Source: Pseudobutyrivibrio sp. (GTDB taxonomy: Bacteria > Bacillota > Clostridia > Lachnospirales > Lachnospiraceae). From it: a stretch of DNA of 61,694 nucleotides. The first letter of the stretch is position 1, and every line of letters starts with the position of its first letter. The position numbers and the translations under genes are program-made. Shown piece by piece: positions 26,382 through 34,707 of this stretch. The notes beneath the pieces are model-generated. The model worked only from the letters and a program-made list of their open reading frames with translations. It had not been told where the DNA came from and ran no database searches. The stretch lies in the NCBI GenBank assembly GCA_017557435.1, contig JAFYYR010000014.1, forward strand, positions 1-61,694, in the 5' to 3' direction.

Positions 26382-26497
26382 TGTGGATAACTTTTCACAA
26401 TTTTCTTCGTTTTCGGTGGATAAAGTGGATAACTCGTTTACAAGTCCGATTTTCAGCCTTGATTGTTTGACAATTTGTTGATTAATTGTTATCAACA
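26382..26497. repeat. Cluster of DnaA-box-like 9-mers
   Basis: There is one perfect consensus box TGTGGATAA (26382-26390), two one-mismatch boxes directly abutting in tandem, GGTGGATAA (26415-26423) and AGTGGATAA (26424-26432), and an oppositely oriented TTATCAACA (26489-26497). A weaker TTATCCAAT follows near 26606. The flanking DNA is very AT-rich. No dnaA, dnaN or rpmH is nearby, so this is more likely a titration or regulatory cluster than the main origin. Confidence 0.5.
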
Positions 26498-26670
26498 CCC
26501 CATATGCTATATTATATGTATTTTTAACTTCTACTATTTTTGTGCAACTTTTAAAATCTGGCTGAGTTTTACGAATTTTAATATTCTGACAATTAGTGTT
26601 TCTTATTATCCAATATTATAAAATTCCCTTTTCAAGGCATATAAATCGTTTTCGTAACATGCAAAAATTA

Positions 26671-26702
26671 TAACAACAAAGGGCACCGAAACTCCGGTGC
26701 CC
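26671..26702 (-). terminator. Terminator of the NlpC/P60 gene
   Basis: On the minus strand GGGCACCGGAGTTTCGGTGCCC forms a GC-rich stem followed by TTTGTTGTT, 16 nt behind the stop codon. Confidence 0.85.
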
Positions 26703-26718
26703 TAAATTATTTATATTT

Positions 26719-27948
26719 TTAGAAGATTCGTCTAATAGCTAAGATATTCTTATAGTTAACATTTGAGTATGTAATACCTGTTCTGTATGTAGATGCATGT
26801 AATAACTGACCATTACCAGCATAGATACCAACATGACCTGAGTAACATACAATATCACCTGGCTGCATCTCATCATATGATACACCATAACCAACGCCAC
26901 GAAGTGCACTAGATGAGTGTGGAAGACTTACACCAAATGCTGAGTAAACACTCATAACAAATCCTGAACAGTCTGTACCATTTGTAAGTGATGATCCACC
27001 GTATACATATGGGTTACCTACGAACTGTGAACCATATGAAACTACAGAGCTACCAGTAGTACCTGAAGGTGCTGCATAAGTCTTACCTGATGATGATGAA
27101 GACGAAGAAGATGATGATGACTCATTAGCCTGAACTGCCTGAGCAGTAATTGTAGCCTTCTCAGCTGCTTCCTTAGCCTTCTGCTTTTCCTCTTCCTCAC
27201 GAGCAAGTCGTGCTATCTCTGCTTCTTTAGATTCAGCTACAGTAAAGTCTGTTGAAAGGGAAATATAATCAGTGCTAACATAACCCTCTCCAGCATTACA
27301 TGTAACCTTAACCCAGCCATCTGCTGCTGTAGACTCGTCGATAACTGTTAAGTCATCTCCGTCAGGAATCATATCAATAACATCTGAATCTGTAGTAGCC
27401 TCTTCTCTAACATAAAGAGTAGTAGTATGACATGTAGCAAGACGTCTTGAAACTGACTTAGCAAGTTCAACATCGTTCTGTACTACGTACTCGCTCTTAA
27501 CATAACCTGTAACATCACCTGATGTAATCTTAAGCCATGTACCATCCTCTGCCTCTACTGTCTCTGAAACTGTAGCTGCGGAATTGTTATAAAGCTTTCC
27601 GACGTATTCGCTATCAGGAGATGCTGACTCTCGAATATATACATAGTTATCAACCTGCGCAATTGCTATATTTGCATAAGGATCATCTGCTGAGGCAACT
27701 GTATCTGCCTCGTTAGCGGCAAGCTGTGACTCTGCTGAAATAGCAGTAGCATCAGCAAGCATATAGTCAACTGTAAGCTGTGCACCTGCATATGCGCTGT
27801 ACTCTGAATCCTCTAATGTACCTGTCACACTAGATAATGCACTAGCACCTGATACGGCACTGGCAGCATCTGATGTAAGAGACACACTAGTTGCTAAAAC
27901 GCATGCAGCAAGTGAGTAGCTGACAGCTTTTGTCAATCTTAAATTCAT
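26719..27948 (-). CDS. Secreted NlpC/P60 peptidoglycan hydrolase with two SH3b domains
   Basis: This 409-aa protein is a cell-wall endopeptidase. It has an N-terminal signal peptide (MNLRLTKAVSYSLAACVLATSVSL), two SH3b wall-binding domains (about residues 85-155 and 165-235), a short charged helix (EIARLAREEEEKQKAKEAAEK), a run of ten serines as linker, and a C-terminal NlpC/P60 domain with catalytic TDCSGFV and GHVGIY plus LLHAS. The ATG at 27948 follows GGAGG; the longer reading would start inside the SD at a TTG. It has a perfect promoter and its own terminator, so it is a strong single-gene unit. With ftsEX nearby, activation by FtsEX is conceivable but unproven. Confidence 0.92.
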   Translation of the reverse strand: MNLRLTKAVSYSLAACVLATSVSLTSDAASAVSGASALSSVTGTLEDSEYSAYAGAQLTVDYMLADATAISAESQLAANEADTVASADDPYANIAIAQVDNYVYIRESASPDSEYVGKLYNNSAATVSETVEAEDGTWLKITSGDVTGYVKSEYVVQNDVELAKSVSRRLATCHTTTLYVREEATTDSDVIDMIPDGDDLTVIDESTAADGWVKVTCNAGEGYVSTDYISLSTDFTVAESKEAEIARLAREEEEKQKAKEAAEKATITAQAVQANESSSSSSSSSSSGKTYAAPSGTTGSSVVSYGSQFVGNPYVYGGSSLTNGTDCSGFVMSVYSAFGVSLPHSSSALRGVGYGVSYDEMQPGDIVCYSGHVGIYAGNGQLLHASTYRTGITYSNVNYKNILAIRRIF

Positions 27949-27996
27949 TTGTAAGAAAACCTCCAAATTTATTACAAACTTGTTACAACTGTTGAC

Positions 27997-28025
27997 ATTA
28001 TATAATCTAAAATAGCCTCTGTCAA
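27997..28025 (-). promoter_or_regulatory. Consensus promoter of the NlpC/P60 gene
   Basis: On the minus strand there is TTGACA (28025-28020), a 17-bp spacer and TATAAT (28002-27997), an exact sigma-A consensus, with a 49-nt distance to the ATG. Confidence 0.9.
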
Positions 28026-28098
28026 CCCGTAAATTACCTCAAAAGTTTTATGTTTTTTATGCCTCAAAAATACGTAATAATCGTAATATTTTAGTAAG

Positions 28099-29013
28099 CT
28101 ATTTTGCTTGCAAATATCTCTGGGCTGATGTAATTGCATTGGCTCCATCTGCGGTAGCTGTAATAACCTGCTTAAGCTGCTTAGCTCTCACATCCCCAGC
28201 AACAAATATGCCTGGAACATTGGTCTCGCAAGTCTCATCAGCTATGATATAGCCTCTCTCATCAAGCTCAGGAAGACCAGCAATCGATGCTGTATTTGGA
28301 GCAGTACCAACTGCAATAAACACTCCATCCAACTTAAGAATGGAAGTCTCTCCTGTTTTCTTATTTTTAATTGTAGCTGACTCCACAGCCTCTGAACCAT
28401 TAATGGCCTCTACTGTAGTGTCATAAATGATTTGGATCTTGTCAGACGAAAGAACCTGCTGTTGCAAAGAAGCTGCGCCTCTAAACTCATCTCTCCTGTG
28501 AATGAGATATACCTTTTCGCAAAATCTAGCAAGGTAAACTGCATCCTCAAGAGCTACATCACCGCCACCTACTACAGCCACTGTCTTGTCCTTGAAGAAA
28601 GCTCCATCACATGTAGCGCAATAAGAAACGCCCATGCCTGAGAATTCCTCTTCGCCAGGACAACCAAGTTTTGTGTTGGAAGCTCCTGTAGCAATGATTA
28701 CAGTCTTTGCTAAGAAAGTAGCCTTTTTAGTGATAAGCTCCTTGAGGCCGTCCTTTTCATTAATAGAAGTAACTCGACCTCTCGCAAACTCAACACCAAG
28801 CTTCTCGCAATGACTGCGCATACTCTCTGCTAACTCAGTGCCTGAAACACCGGGAAGGGCAGGATAATTATCTATCTCGTATGTATTAAGAATCTGTCCC
28901 CCGCTAATAGAACTGGTATCTAAGACAAGAATGTCAAGCCCCGCACGCTTGCCATAAATACCAGCTGTAAGCCCAGCTGGGCCTGCACCTATTACAATTA
29001 CATCATAAACCAT
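28099..29013 (-). CDS. trxB: Thioredoxin-disulfide reductase
   Basis: TrxB passes electrons from NADPH through FAD to thioredoxin. The FAD motif IGAGPAGLTAGIYG, the redox-active SYCATCDGAFF near residue 134, the NADPH motif VVGGGDVALEDAVYL and the C-terminal FVAGDVRAKQLKQVITA are clear; 304 aa is typical. CGGAGAA lies upstream of the ATG. It follows ridA by 21 bp. Confidence 0.95.
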   Translation of the reverse strand: MVYDVIVIGAGPAGLTAGIYGKRAGLDILVLDTSSISGGQILNTYEIDNYPALPGVSGTELAESMRSHCEKLGVEFARGRVTSINEKDGLKELITKKATFLAKTVIIATGASNTKLGCPGEEEFSGMGVSYCATCDGAFFKDKTVAVVGGGDVALEDAVYLARFCEKVYLIHRRDEFRGAASLQQQVLSSDKIQIIYDTTVEAINGSEAVESATIKNKKTGETSILKLDGVFIAVGTAPNTASIAGLPELDERGYIIADETCETNVPGIFVAGDVRAKQLKQVITATADGANAITSAQRYLQAK

Positions 29014-29034
29014 AAAACTTTATTCTCCGAAAAA

Positions 29035-29409
29035 TTACTTTGTAGCGATGGCCTCTGCCTCTAATAAAACATCCTTAGGAATACGTGCCACCTCAATACA
29101 AGAACGAGCTGGGAATGGCTCTGGGAAATATTTTGCATATACTTCATTAATAGCTGCAAAGTCTTCCATATTCTTGATGAAGACTGTAGTCTTAACAACA
29201 TTCTTCATAGATGTGCCTGCTGATTCTAAAAGAGCTGTCATGCTCTTGAATACTCTGTCTGCCTGTGCAGCTGCACCCTCTGGAATCTCACCTGTAGCTG
29301 GATCTACTGGAATGATACCTGATGTGTAAACCATTCCGTTAACCTCGATAGCCTGTGAGTATGGTCCGATAGCTGCTGGTGCCTTGTCTGTTGCAATTAC
29401 GTTTTTCAT
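29035..29409 (-). CDS. ridA: RidA family enamine/imine deaminase
   Basis: RidA hydrolyses reactive 2-aminoacrylate-type intermediates released by PLP enzymes. The compact 124-aa sequence has the family features APAAIGPYSQA near the N-terminus, YTSGIIPVDP, and the substrate-binding arginine in PARSCIEVARIPKDVLLE. GGAGG precedes the ATG by 6 nt. It lies 21 bp upstream of trxB. Confidence 0.93.
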   Translation of the reverse strand: MKNVIATDKAPAAIGPYSQAIEVNGMVYTSGIIPVDPATGEIPEGAAAQADRVFKSMTALLESAGTSMKNVVKTTVFIKNMEDFAAINEVYAKYFPEPFPARSCIEVARIPKDVLLEAEAIATK

Positions 29410-29479
29410 TACATTTCCTCCTTGTATCTACTGACTTATTTCTAGCATAAATTATATATAGTATAGCACTTATCTCAGA

Positions 29480-30304
29480 TTATAGGCGGCGAATTTTGCC
29501 ACCCTCAAGAGAAATTTTACGTTCTTTATATAAACGGCCAACTGCACGCTTAAATGCAGCCTTTGAAAGTCCTGTCTCTCGCTTTATTACTTCAGGAGAT
29601 GCTTTCTCTGTGAATGGAAGAACTCCTGCATAACTATCAATCAAATCAAGAAGTGCCTCAGCATCCTCATCCATCTGAACATATGCCTTATCCCTGATTG
29701 TTACATCGCATTTGCCGTCTTCCTTTATTCCAGTGATTCTAACCATAAGAACGTCTCCAATTCTGAATTTGGATACATCCTCATGACGAGGAATCATGGC
29801 AGAATATTTGTCCTCAAGTGCAACAAATGTACCAAAGTCATGACCGAACTCATATATTCTGGCCTCAACCTCATCTCCCACCTGGTATGGTGGCTTCTTG
29901 GAAAGCATGTCGTAGATGCCCTTCATGCTGGCGCAGAGTCTCTCGCTTTTATCGATATAAACTCTTACTAAAATCTCATCACCTTCATTTGGCTGACGAG
30001 TCATTTCCTTAAAAGGAAGGAACAAATCCTTCTCAAGGCCCCAATCCATAAATGCACCTACTTTATTTACCTGGCTAACGGTAAGCAGACCATACTGGCC
30101 TAATGTAAGCTTTGGGGTGTTGGTGGTAGCAATAAGTCTGTCCTTGGAATCCTTATATATGAAGGCTGATATCTCATCACCTATCTTATAATTCTCTGGA
30201 ACCTGCTTCTTAGGAAGAAGGACTCTATCTGTACCATCAGATAGGTAAACTCCAAACTCCACCTTTTTTTCTATTTTAAGCTTTTGTATCTCTCCTAGCT
30301 TCAT
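29480..30304 (-). CDS. cvfB: CvfB-like S1-domain RNA-binding protein
   Basis: The product is a cytosolic RNA-binding protein of the CvfB/YitL family, with three S1-like barrels in the first 210 residues (LLTVSQVNKVGAFMDWGLEKDLFLP is the clearest) and a C-terminal winged helix (GLSKAAFKRAVGRLYKERKISLEG). CvfB affects virulence gene expression in S. aureus; the role here is unknown. The start overlaps the thioesterase stop (TAATG), so both are translated together. Confidence 0.88.
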   Translation of the reverse strand: MKLGEIQKLKIEKKVEFGVYLSDGTDRVLLPKKQVPENYKIGDEISAFIYKDSKDRLIATTNTPKLTLGQYGLLTVSQVNKVGAFMDWGLEKDLFLPFKEMTRQPNEGDEILVRVYIDKSERLCASMKGIYDMLSKKPPYQVGDEVEARIYEFGHDFGTFVALEDKYSAMIPRHEDVSKFRIGDVLMVRITGIKEDGKCDVTIRDKAYVQMDEDAEALLDLIDSYAGVLPFTEKASPEVIKRETGLSKAAFKRAVGRLYKERKISLEGGKIRRL

Positions 30305-31005
30305 TATTTGTACTCCACAATTGTATAAACTTCATCATCCTTTTTAAGGACTACTTGGTAACCACTTTCTAATTCTACCAAATATACATCTAACTCATCA
30401 AATAGCAATGCTGCTTTTTTATAGTTAACTGTAATCTGAGAAAAGTCCTCCTTAGGAAGATATCTTCTGGTCACATCTATATAGAAGGAATTATTCATAT
30501 GACCATTTGTATCGATGTGATTCTCATTAACTTTGAACTTGCCTACAAGCTCTCCCTCATCCCTATACTGAAGCTTGCTTCTGTCAAATTTAAAATCAGG
30601 CTTCTCGTCATCAAGAGGATAAGCCTCTAATATCTTATCATTTAATCTGGCAGGGTGAAGGCTCTTAAGGTTCATAAGCACCCAAAGGGAATCTGCATAG
30701 ATTAAAAGTTCACCGTCATCCTCAGACTCTATCACATACACACGGCGAGCCATCATGCCACGAACCTGATACGGATAAGTGGAAATCTTAATGCGCTCCA
30801 TATATTTAGGAAGACGATTAATATGAATCTCATATGTAGTAACAAACCAGCCCAAGTCTAGTGGTGCAAGATAATGAACGCCTACTCCCACATCGTCAGA
30901 ATGGAAACAACTGCAATCCTGCATGTAATTTACCAAATTAAAATAAGTAAGATTAAGATTAGCATCTACCTCACTATAGCTGATTCTGTCACTGTACTGA
31001 TACAT
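30304..31005 (-). CDS. Acyl-ACP thioesterase
   Basis: This 233-aa protein has a double hot-dog fold of the bacterial acyl-ACP thioesterase family (PF01643-like) and releases fatty acids from acyl carrier protein. It shows the N-terminal hot dog (residues 1-130, LDLGWFVTTYEIHINRLP) and a second hot dog with the catalytic-type NENHIDTNGHMNNSFYID. The ATG at 31005 has GGAGG upstream. The start lies only 16 nt past the last T-run base of the tRNA-Gln terminator, leaving no room for a separate promoter, so expression seems to need readthrough of that terminator. Confidence 0.85.
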   Translation of the reverse strand: MYQYSDRISYSEVDANLNLTYFNLVNYMQDCSCFHSDDVGVGVHYLAPLDLGWFVTTYEIHINRLPKYMERIKISTYPYQVRGMMARRVYVIESEDDGELLIYADSLWVLMNLKSLHPARLNDKILEAYPLDDEKPDFKFDRSKLQYRDEGELVGKFKVNENHIDTNGHMNNSFYIDVTRRYLPKEDFSQITVNYKKAALLFDELDVYLVELESGYQVVLKKDDEVYTIVEYK

Positions 31006-31020
31006 TATTGTAACCTCCAC

Positions 31021-31054
31021 AAAAGAAAAAGACCTAAGCGCTATGCTTAGGTCT
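31021..31054 (-). terminator. Terminator of tRNA-Gln
   Basis: A perfect 10-bp stem AGACCTAAGC/GCTTAGGTCT is followed by TTTTTCTTTT on the minus strand, directly behind the tRNA and directly ahead of the thioesterase gene. Confidence 0.85.
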
Positions 31055-31057
31055 TAG

Positions 31058-31129
31058 CTGGCCCACAAGGATTCGAACCTTGAAATGACGGAGTCAGAGT
31101 CCGTTGCCTTACCATTTGGCGATGGGCCA
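31058..31129 (-). tRNA. tRNA-Gln (anticodon CUG)
   Basis: The acceptor arms TGGCCCA/TGGGCCA pair, with discriminator G at 31058. The anticodon loop CTCTGAC gives CUG, reading CAG. The T-loop GGTTCGAATCC and a D-arm with AATGGTAAGG are present. At 72 nt with no encoded CCA it is a typical tRNA-Gln. Confidence 0.93.
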
Positions 31130-31179
31130 ATATAGCTTATATTCGCTAGCCGACTGTCTTATCGGCGTCAACGAATGCT

Positions 31180-31208
31180 ATTATAAAGCATAGATTTTAA
31201 AATAGCAA
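31180..31208 (-). promoter_or_regulatory. tRNA-Gln promoter
   Basis: On the minus strand there is TTGCTA (31208-31203), a 17-bp spacer and TATAAT (31185-31180). The roughly 45-nt 5' leader folds into a hairpin (ATTCG/CGAAT outer, GCCGA/TCGGC inner), probably removed by RNase P. Confidence 0.8.
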
Positions 31209-31227
31209 GCACTTTTTCAAACCTTTT

Positions 31228-31881
31228 TTAAAAATTTATTAATTGCCCTTCTAGAATGGCATATTTAATCTCGTCATCCCAGGAAATTAGGGCACTTCCA
31301 GCTGTTTTATCGGCCACTGCTTTTGTAAATTCCTCTACAAATTCAGATGGTATTACAGATTTAATAACAACTTCTGCACCAAAATCCGTATTTAATATAG
31401 GAAAGTCTTTTTCACGAAGAATGTATTCTAACTTGCCGTAGCCATTATAATCGGTATTGATGTGGCAGACTCTTCCTCTTTTAGGGGCAACGAGTCTGGC
31501 ATTTTTCAGTCCCTCCTGAACAGACTTCTGATAGGCGCGGACTAAGCCACCTGTGCCAAGTAGAACACCGCCAAAATATCTGGTAACCACCACTACACAG
31601 TTATGGACATTTTCTTTTAAAAGAACATCAAGCATAGGTCTGCCTGCAGTCTGAGCCGGCTCACCGTCATCATTGCATCTGGTAATCTCGTTATTGTCTC
31701 CAATAACAAAAGCAGAGCAATTGTGTCTTGCATCCCAGTATTCTTTTTTCTTTCCATTAATAAATGAAACAGCCTCCTCCTCAGAAGTAACAGGTGCTAC
31801 GTGAGCAATGAATCGGGATTTCTTCTCTTCGATTTCACCCTGGCCTGCTTCATATACTATTTTAAACTCTTTTTCTTCCAT
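31228..31881 (-). CDS. YigZ / IMPACT family protein
   Basis: The 217-aa product has the UPF0029 (IMPACT N-terminal) domain with EKKSRFIAHV, YWDARHNCSAF and the signature DDGEPAQTAGRPMLDVL followed by VVVTRYFGGVLLGTGGLVRAY, and a small DUF1949-like C-terminal domain. Members bind RNA or ribosomes in some species; the exact role is unsettled. It is divergent from the PBP gene, with about 80 bp between the starts. Confidence 0.92.
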   Translation of the reverse strand: MEEKEFKIVYEAGQGEIEEKKSRFIAHVAPVTSEEEAVSFINGKKKEYWDARHNCSAFVIGDNNEITRCNDDGEPAQTAGRPMLDVLLKENVHNCVVVVTRYFGGVLLGTGGLVRAYQKSVQEGLKNARLVAPKRGRVCHINTDYNGYGKLEYILREKDFPILNTDFGAEVVIKSVIPSEFVEEFTKAVADKTAGSALISWDDEIKYAILEGQLINF

Positions 31882-31963
31882 ATCTGTCCTATCTTTTAAA
31901 ATACCGATTCACTTTATTATAAATGAAGAGTTTGCTATAATGAAGTCTAAATTGGAGGTTATT

Positions 31964-34615
31964 ATGAATTACGGAAAAGAAAATGCAGCTAAGCGATCCG
32001 CACAGCTTGCAGGACGTGGCAAACGAAAGCGTCACAGCGCAGGACTTGCCATTATTCGTATATCATTGATATGCATTGTCTCTGTATTTGTAGCTGGTGG
32101 TATTTTTGCTTACCTCTATGCGAAAAATCTCATCTCTCAGTTACCTGAGGATGTATCAGAAATTAATATTTCACCTACTGGTTATCTTAGTAAGGTGTAC
32201 GACTCAGATGGTCATGAAATCGAGACTCTAGCAGCCACAGGTTCCAACAGAACTTATGTAAAGCTTGAAAACATTCCCGAGAATCTTCAAAATGCTTTTA
32301 TTGCAATCGAGGATTCTCGTTTTAGAGAACACAATGGTGTAGATGTTCAGGGTATTATCCGTGCAGCATACACAGGTGTCACAAATGGTTTTGATTTCTC
32401 ACAGGGTGCCAGTACTATCACCCAGCAGTTACTTAAAAACAACTACTTTACTACATGGACTTCTGAGCATACTTTTGCAGACAGTCTTAATCGTAAGATT
32501 CAGGAGCAATACTTAGCTATTCAGCTTGAAAAGGTAGTCAGCAAGGATACAATCCTGGAGAATTATCTAAACAGTATTAACTTAGGTCAGAATACACTTG
32601 GTGTTGAATCTGCTTCCCAGAGATATTTTGGTAAGTCAGTTTCAGACCTTACACTTTCAGAATGTGCTGTTATTGCAGGTATCACCCAGAATCCTTCTAA
32701 ATATAATCCTATATATCATGCTGAGGACAATGCAAAGCGACGCAAGAAAGTTCTCAATAATATGCTTGAACAGGGATATATCACTGAGGCTGAATATAAT
32801 GAAGCAATAGCTGATGATGTATACGAGAGAATTCAGGTTGCCAATACAGATTACGGTACTTCATCTACATCTTATTTCGTAGATGCACTTACAGATCAGA
32901 TTATTGATGATTTACAAAACAAGCTTGGCTATTCTGAGACAGAAGCTTATTCACTTTTATACTCAGGTGGTCTTTCAATTTACTCTACACAGGACAGCCG
33001 AATTCAGGGTATCGTTGAAGAGGAAGTTAATAATACAGAGAACTATAACAACATTGAAAAGATTTCTTTCTCTTATAGACTTACAATCACAAAAGCTGAT
33101 GGCTCTACTGCCAACTACTCAGATATAACAATGCTTTCTTATTATCAAGCAAGTGATAAGAGTTATAATCTAGAGTTTGATTCTCAGGAAGAAGCAGATG
33201 CTGCCATTAAAGCATATAAAGAAGCCATCATGGAGCCTGGCGACGAGGTTTTAGGTGAATCCATCACCTACACATTACAGCCTCAGGCAGCTATGACAGT
33301 TATTGATCATTCAACAGGTCAGGTTGTAGCATTAGTAGGTGGTCGTGGTGATAAAAAAGCAGCTAAGACTCTTAACAGAGCTACAGGCATTACCAGACAG
33401 CCTGGTTCTACTTTCAAGGTTGTAGCATGTTATGCTGCAGCACTTGACGCAGGTGGTATGACACTTGCATCTGTTGAAAATGATATGCCTACAACATACG
33501 CTGATGGAACAAAGCTTTCCAACTATAATAAGGAATACTTAGGCTGGACTAATATTCGTACAGCTATTACATATTCTATTAATGTAGTTACAGTTGAAGT
33601 TATGCAGGATATAGGCACAAGTCTTGGTTATCAATACGCACAAGACCTTGGTATCACAACCCTGACAGATACTGATAACAATGCAGCCTTAGCACTTGGT
33701 GGTATAACACAGGGTGTTACAAACTTAGATTTGACTACAGCCTACTCAACAATTGCAAATGGCGGTGAATACAATGCACCTATCTTCTATACAACTATAG
33801 TTGATCATCAAGGAAATATAATTCTTGATAATAGAGAAAATCAGTCTAAGAGAGTTTTAAAGGAAACAACTTCTTGGTTGCTTACAAGCGCAATGGAAGA
33901 TGTTATGACAACTGGTACAGGTAAAGCTGCCAACTTCGAAGGTATGGCAGTGGCTGGTAAATCAGGTACAACAACTAAAAACAAAGATACCGTATTTGCC
34001 GGTTATACACCTTACTACACAGCAGTTATTTGGGGTGGATTCGATGATAATACACCTCAGAGCTATACCACATACTCAAAGGTTATTTGGAAGGCTGTAA
34101 TGAGCCGAATCCACGAGAATCTAGAGTACAAGGACTTCACTAAGCCTAGTGGAATTGTAACTAAGCAAGTTTGTAAGAAATCTGGAAAGCTTGCAATACC
34201 TGGTGTTTGTGATTGTGACCCTCGTGGTTCTCAGGTCTACACCGAGTACTTTGAAGAAGGTACCGAGCCTACTGAGACCTGTGATCACCATTATGTTGGT
34301 ACTGTATGTTCTGCAACTCACATGTTTGCAAATTCTGAATGCCCAGCCTACACTGGTGTATTTATCCTAGGCGCAGCTCCTGGAACAGCTGATGCAGCTT
34401 ATGGATTAGATGCTACTACATTTGGACAATATTGCCCTATCCACGGAGGATATCCGCTTCCTAACTCAGGAACTGTTGGAGGAGGTGGAGCTGTTGCTCC
34501 AGCCAATCCTGGTGGCGAAGGCACCATCGAAGTAGTACCGGCTGCTCCTGCAGCACCGCCAGCAGTGCCTCCGGCGGCACCACCGGCAGTACCACCTGCA
34601 GCGCCGGCGCAATAA
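31964..34615 (+). CDS. Class A penicillin-binding protein (PBP1A type) with cysteine-rich tail
   Basis: This bifunctional peptidoglycan synthase of 883 aa has a short basic cytoplasmic tail, one TM helix (about residues 25-50), a GT51 glycosyltransferase domain (EDSRFREHNGVDVQGI, GASTITQQLLKN) and a transpeptidase domain with SxxK (PGSTFK), SxN (SINVVTVEV) and KSGT (AGKSGTTTK). After the catalytic domain comes a stretch of about 120 residues with eight cysteines (KQVCKK, GVCDCD, ETCDHH, GTVCSA, NSECPA, GQYCPIHGG) and then a tail rich in proline and alanine. The ATG at 31964 follows GGAGG. An extended -10 TGCTATAAT lies at 31933-31941. It is the second plus-strand gene. Confidence 0.93.
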   Translation: MNYGKENAAKRSAQLAGRGKRKRHSAGLAIIRISLICIVSVFVAGGIFAYLYAKNLISQLPEDVSEINISPTGYLSKVYDSDGHEIETLAATGSNRTYVKLENIPENLQNAFIAIEDSRFREHNGVDVQGIIRAAYTGVTNGFDFSQGASTITQQLLKNNYFTTWTSEHTFADSLNRKIQEQYLAIQLEKVVSKDTILENYLNSINLGQNTLGVESASQRYFGKSVSDLTLSECAVIAGITQNPSKYNPIYHAEDNAKRRKKVLNNMLEQGYITEAEYNEAIADDVYERIQVANTDYGTSSTSYFVDALTDQIIDDLQNKLGYSETEAYSLLYSGGLSIYSTQDSRIQGIVEEEVNNTENYNNIEKISFSYRLTITKADGSTANYSDITMLSYYQASDKSYNLEFDSQEEADAAIKAYKEAIMEPGDEVLGESITYTLQPQAAMTVIDHSTGQVVALVGGRGDKKAAKTLNRATGITRQPGSTFKVVACYAAALDAGGMTLASVENDMPTTYADGTKLSNYNKEYLGWTNIRTAITYSINVVTVEVMQDIGTSLGYQYAQDLGITTLTDTDNNAALALGGITQGVTNLDLTTAYSTIANGGEYNAPIFYTTIVDHQGNIILDNRENQSKRVLKETTSWLLTSAMEDVMTTGTGKAANFEGMAVAGKSGTTTKNKDTVFAGYTPYYTAVIWGGFDDNTPQSYTTYSKVIWKAVMSRIHENLEYKDFTKPSGIVTKQVCKKSGKLAIPGVCDCDPRGSQVYTEYFEEGTEPTETCDHHYVGTVCSATHMFANSECPAYTGVFILGAAPGTADAAYGLDATTFGQYCPIHGGYPLPNSGTVGGGGAVAPANPGGEGTIEVVPAAPAAPPAVPPAAPPAVPPAAPAQ

Positions 34616-34631
34616 AAGTTCATAAATAAAA

Positions 34632-34661
34632 AATCCCCTTAGTAACTAAGGGGATTTTTTT
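34632..34661 (+). terminator. Terminator of the PBP gene
   Basis: An 11-bp stem AATCCCCTTAG/CTAAGGGGATT with loop TAA is followed by T residues to 34661. Confidence 0.9.
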
Positions 34662-34667
34662 GTCGCA

Positions 34668-34701
34668 AATAATAAATATCCCCCTAGTAACTAGGGGGAT
34701 A
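34668..34701 (-). terminator. Terminator of the glutamine synthetase gene
   Basis: An 11-bp stem TATCCCCCTAG/CTAGGGGGATA is followed on the minus strand by TTTATTATTT. It sits 16 bp from the PBP terminator and has nearly the same stem and the same loop bases. Confidence 0.8.
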
Positions 34702-34707
34702 ACATTC

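Larger units (their letters stand above)
26069..26718. other. 650-bp AT-rich non-coding gap
   Basis: No ORF with a ribosome-binding site is visible on either strand. The gap holds the candidate CdaR operator (about 26116-26137), a cluster of DnaA-box-like sites (26382-26497), AT-rich sequence from 26500 to 26670 and the terminator of the NlpC/P60 gene. There is also a plus-strand TTGACA (26467-26472) with 17 bp to TATCAA, leading into no gene. Confidence 0.7.

Noticed and set aside
26069-26718. Main replication origin
   Set aside because: DnaA-box-like sites are present, but dnaA, dnaN, rpmH and parAB-type genes are missing from the surroundings, so a primary origin is not supported.
27085-27120. 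Trinucleotide-like run in the NlpC/P60 gene
   Set aside because: It encodes a ten-serine linker between coiled helix and catalytic domain, a normal feature of secreted hydrolases, and mixes serine codons; it is not a CRISPR or separate repeat array.
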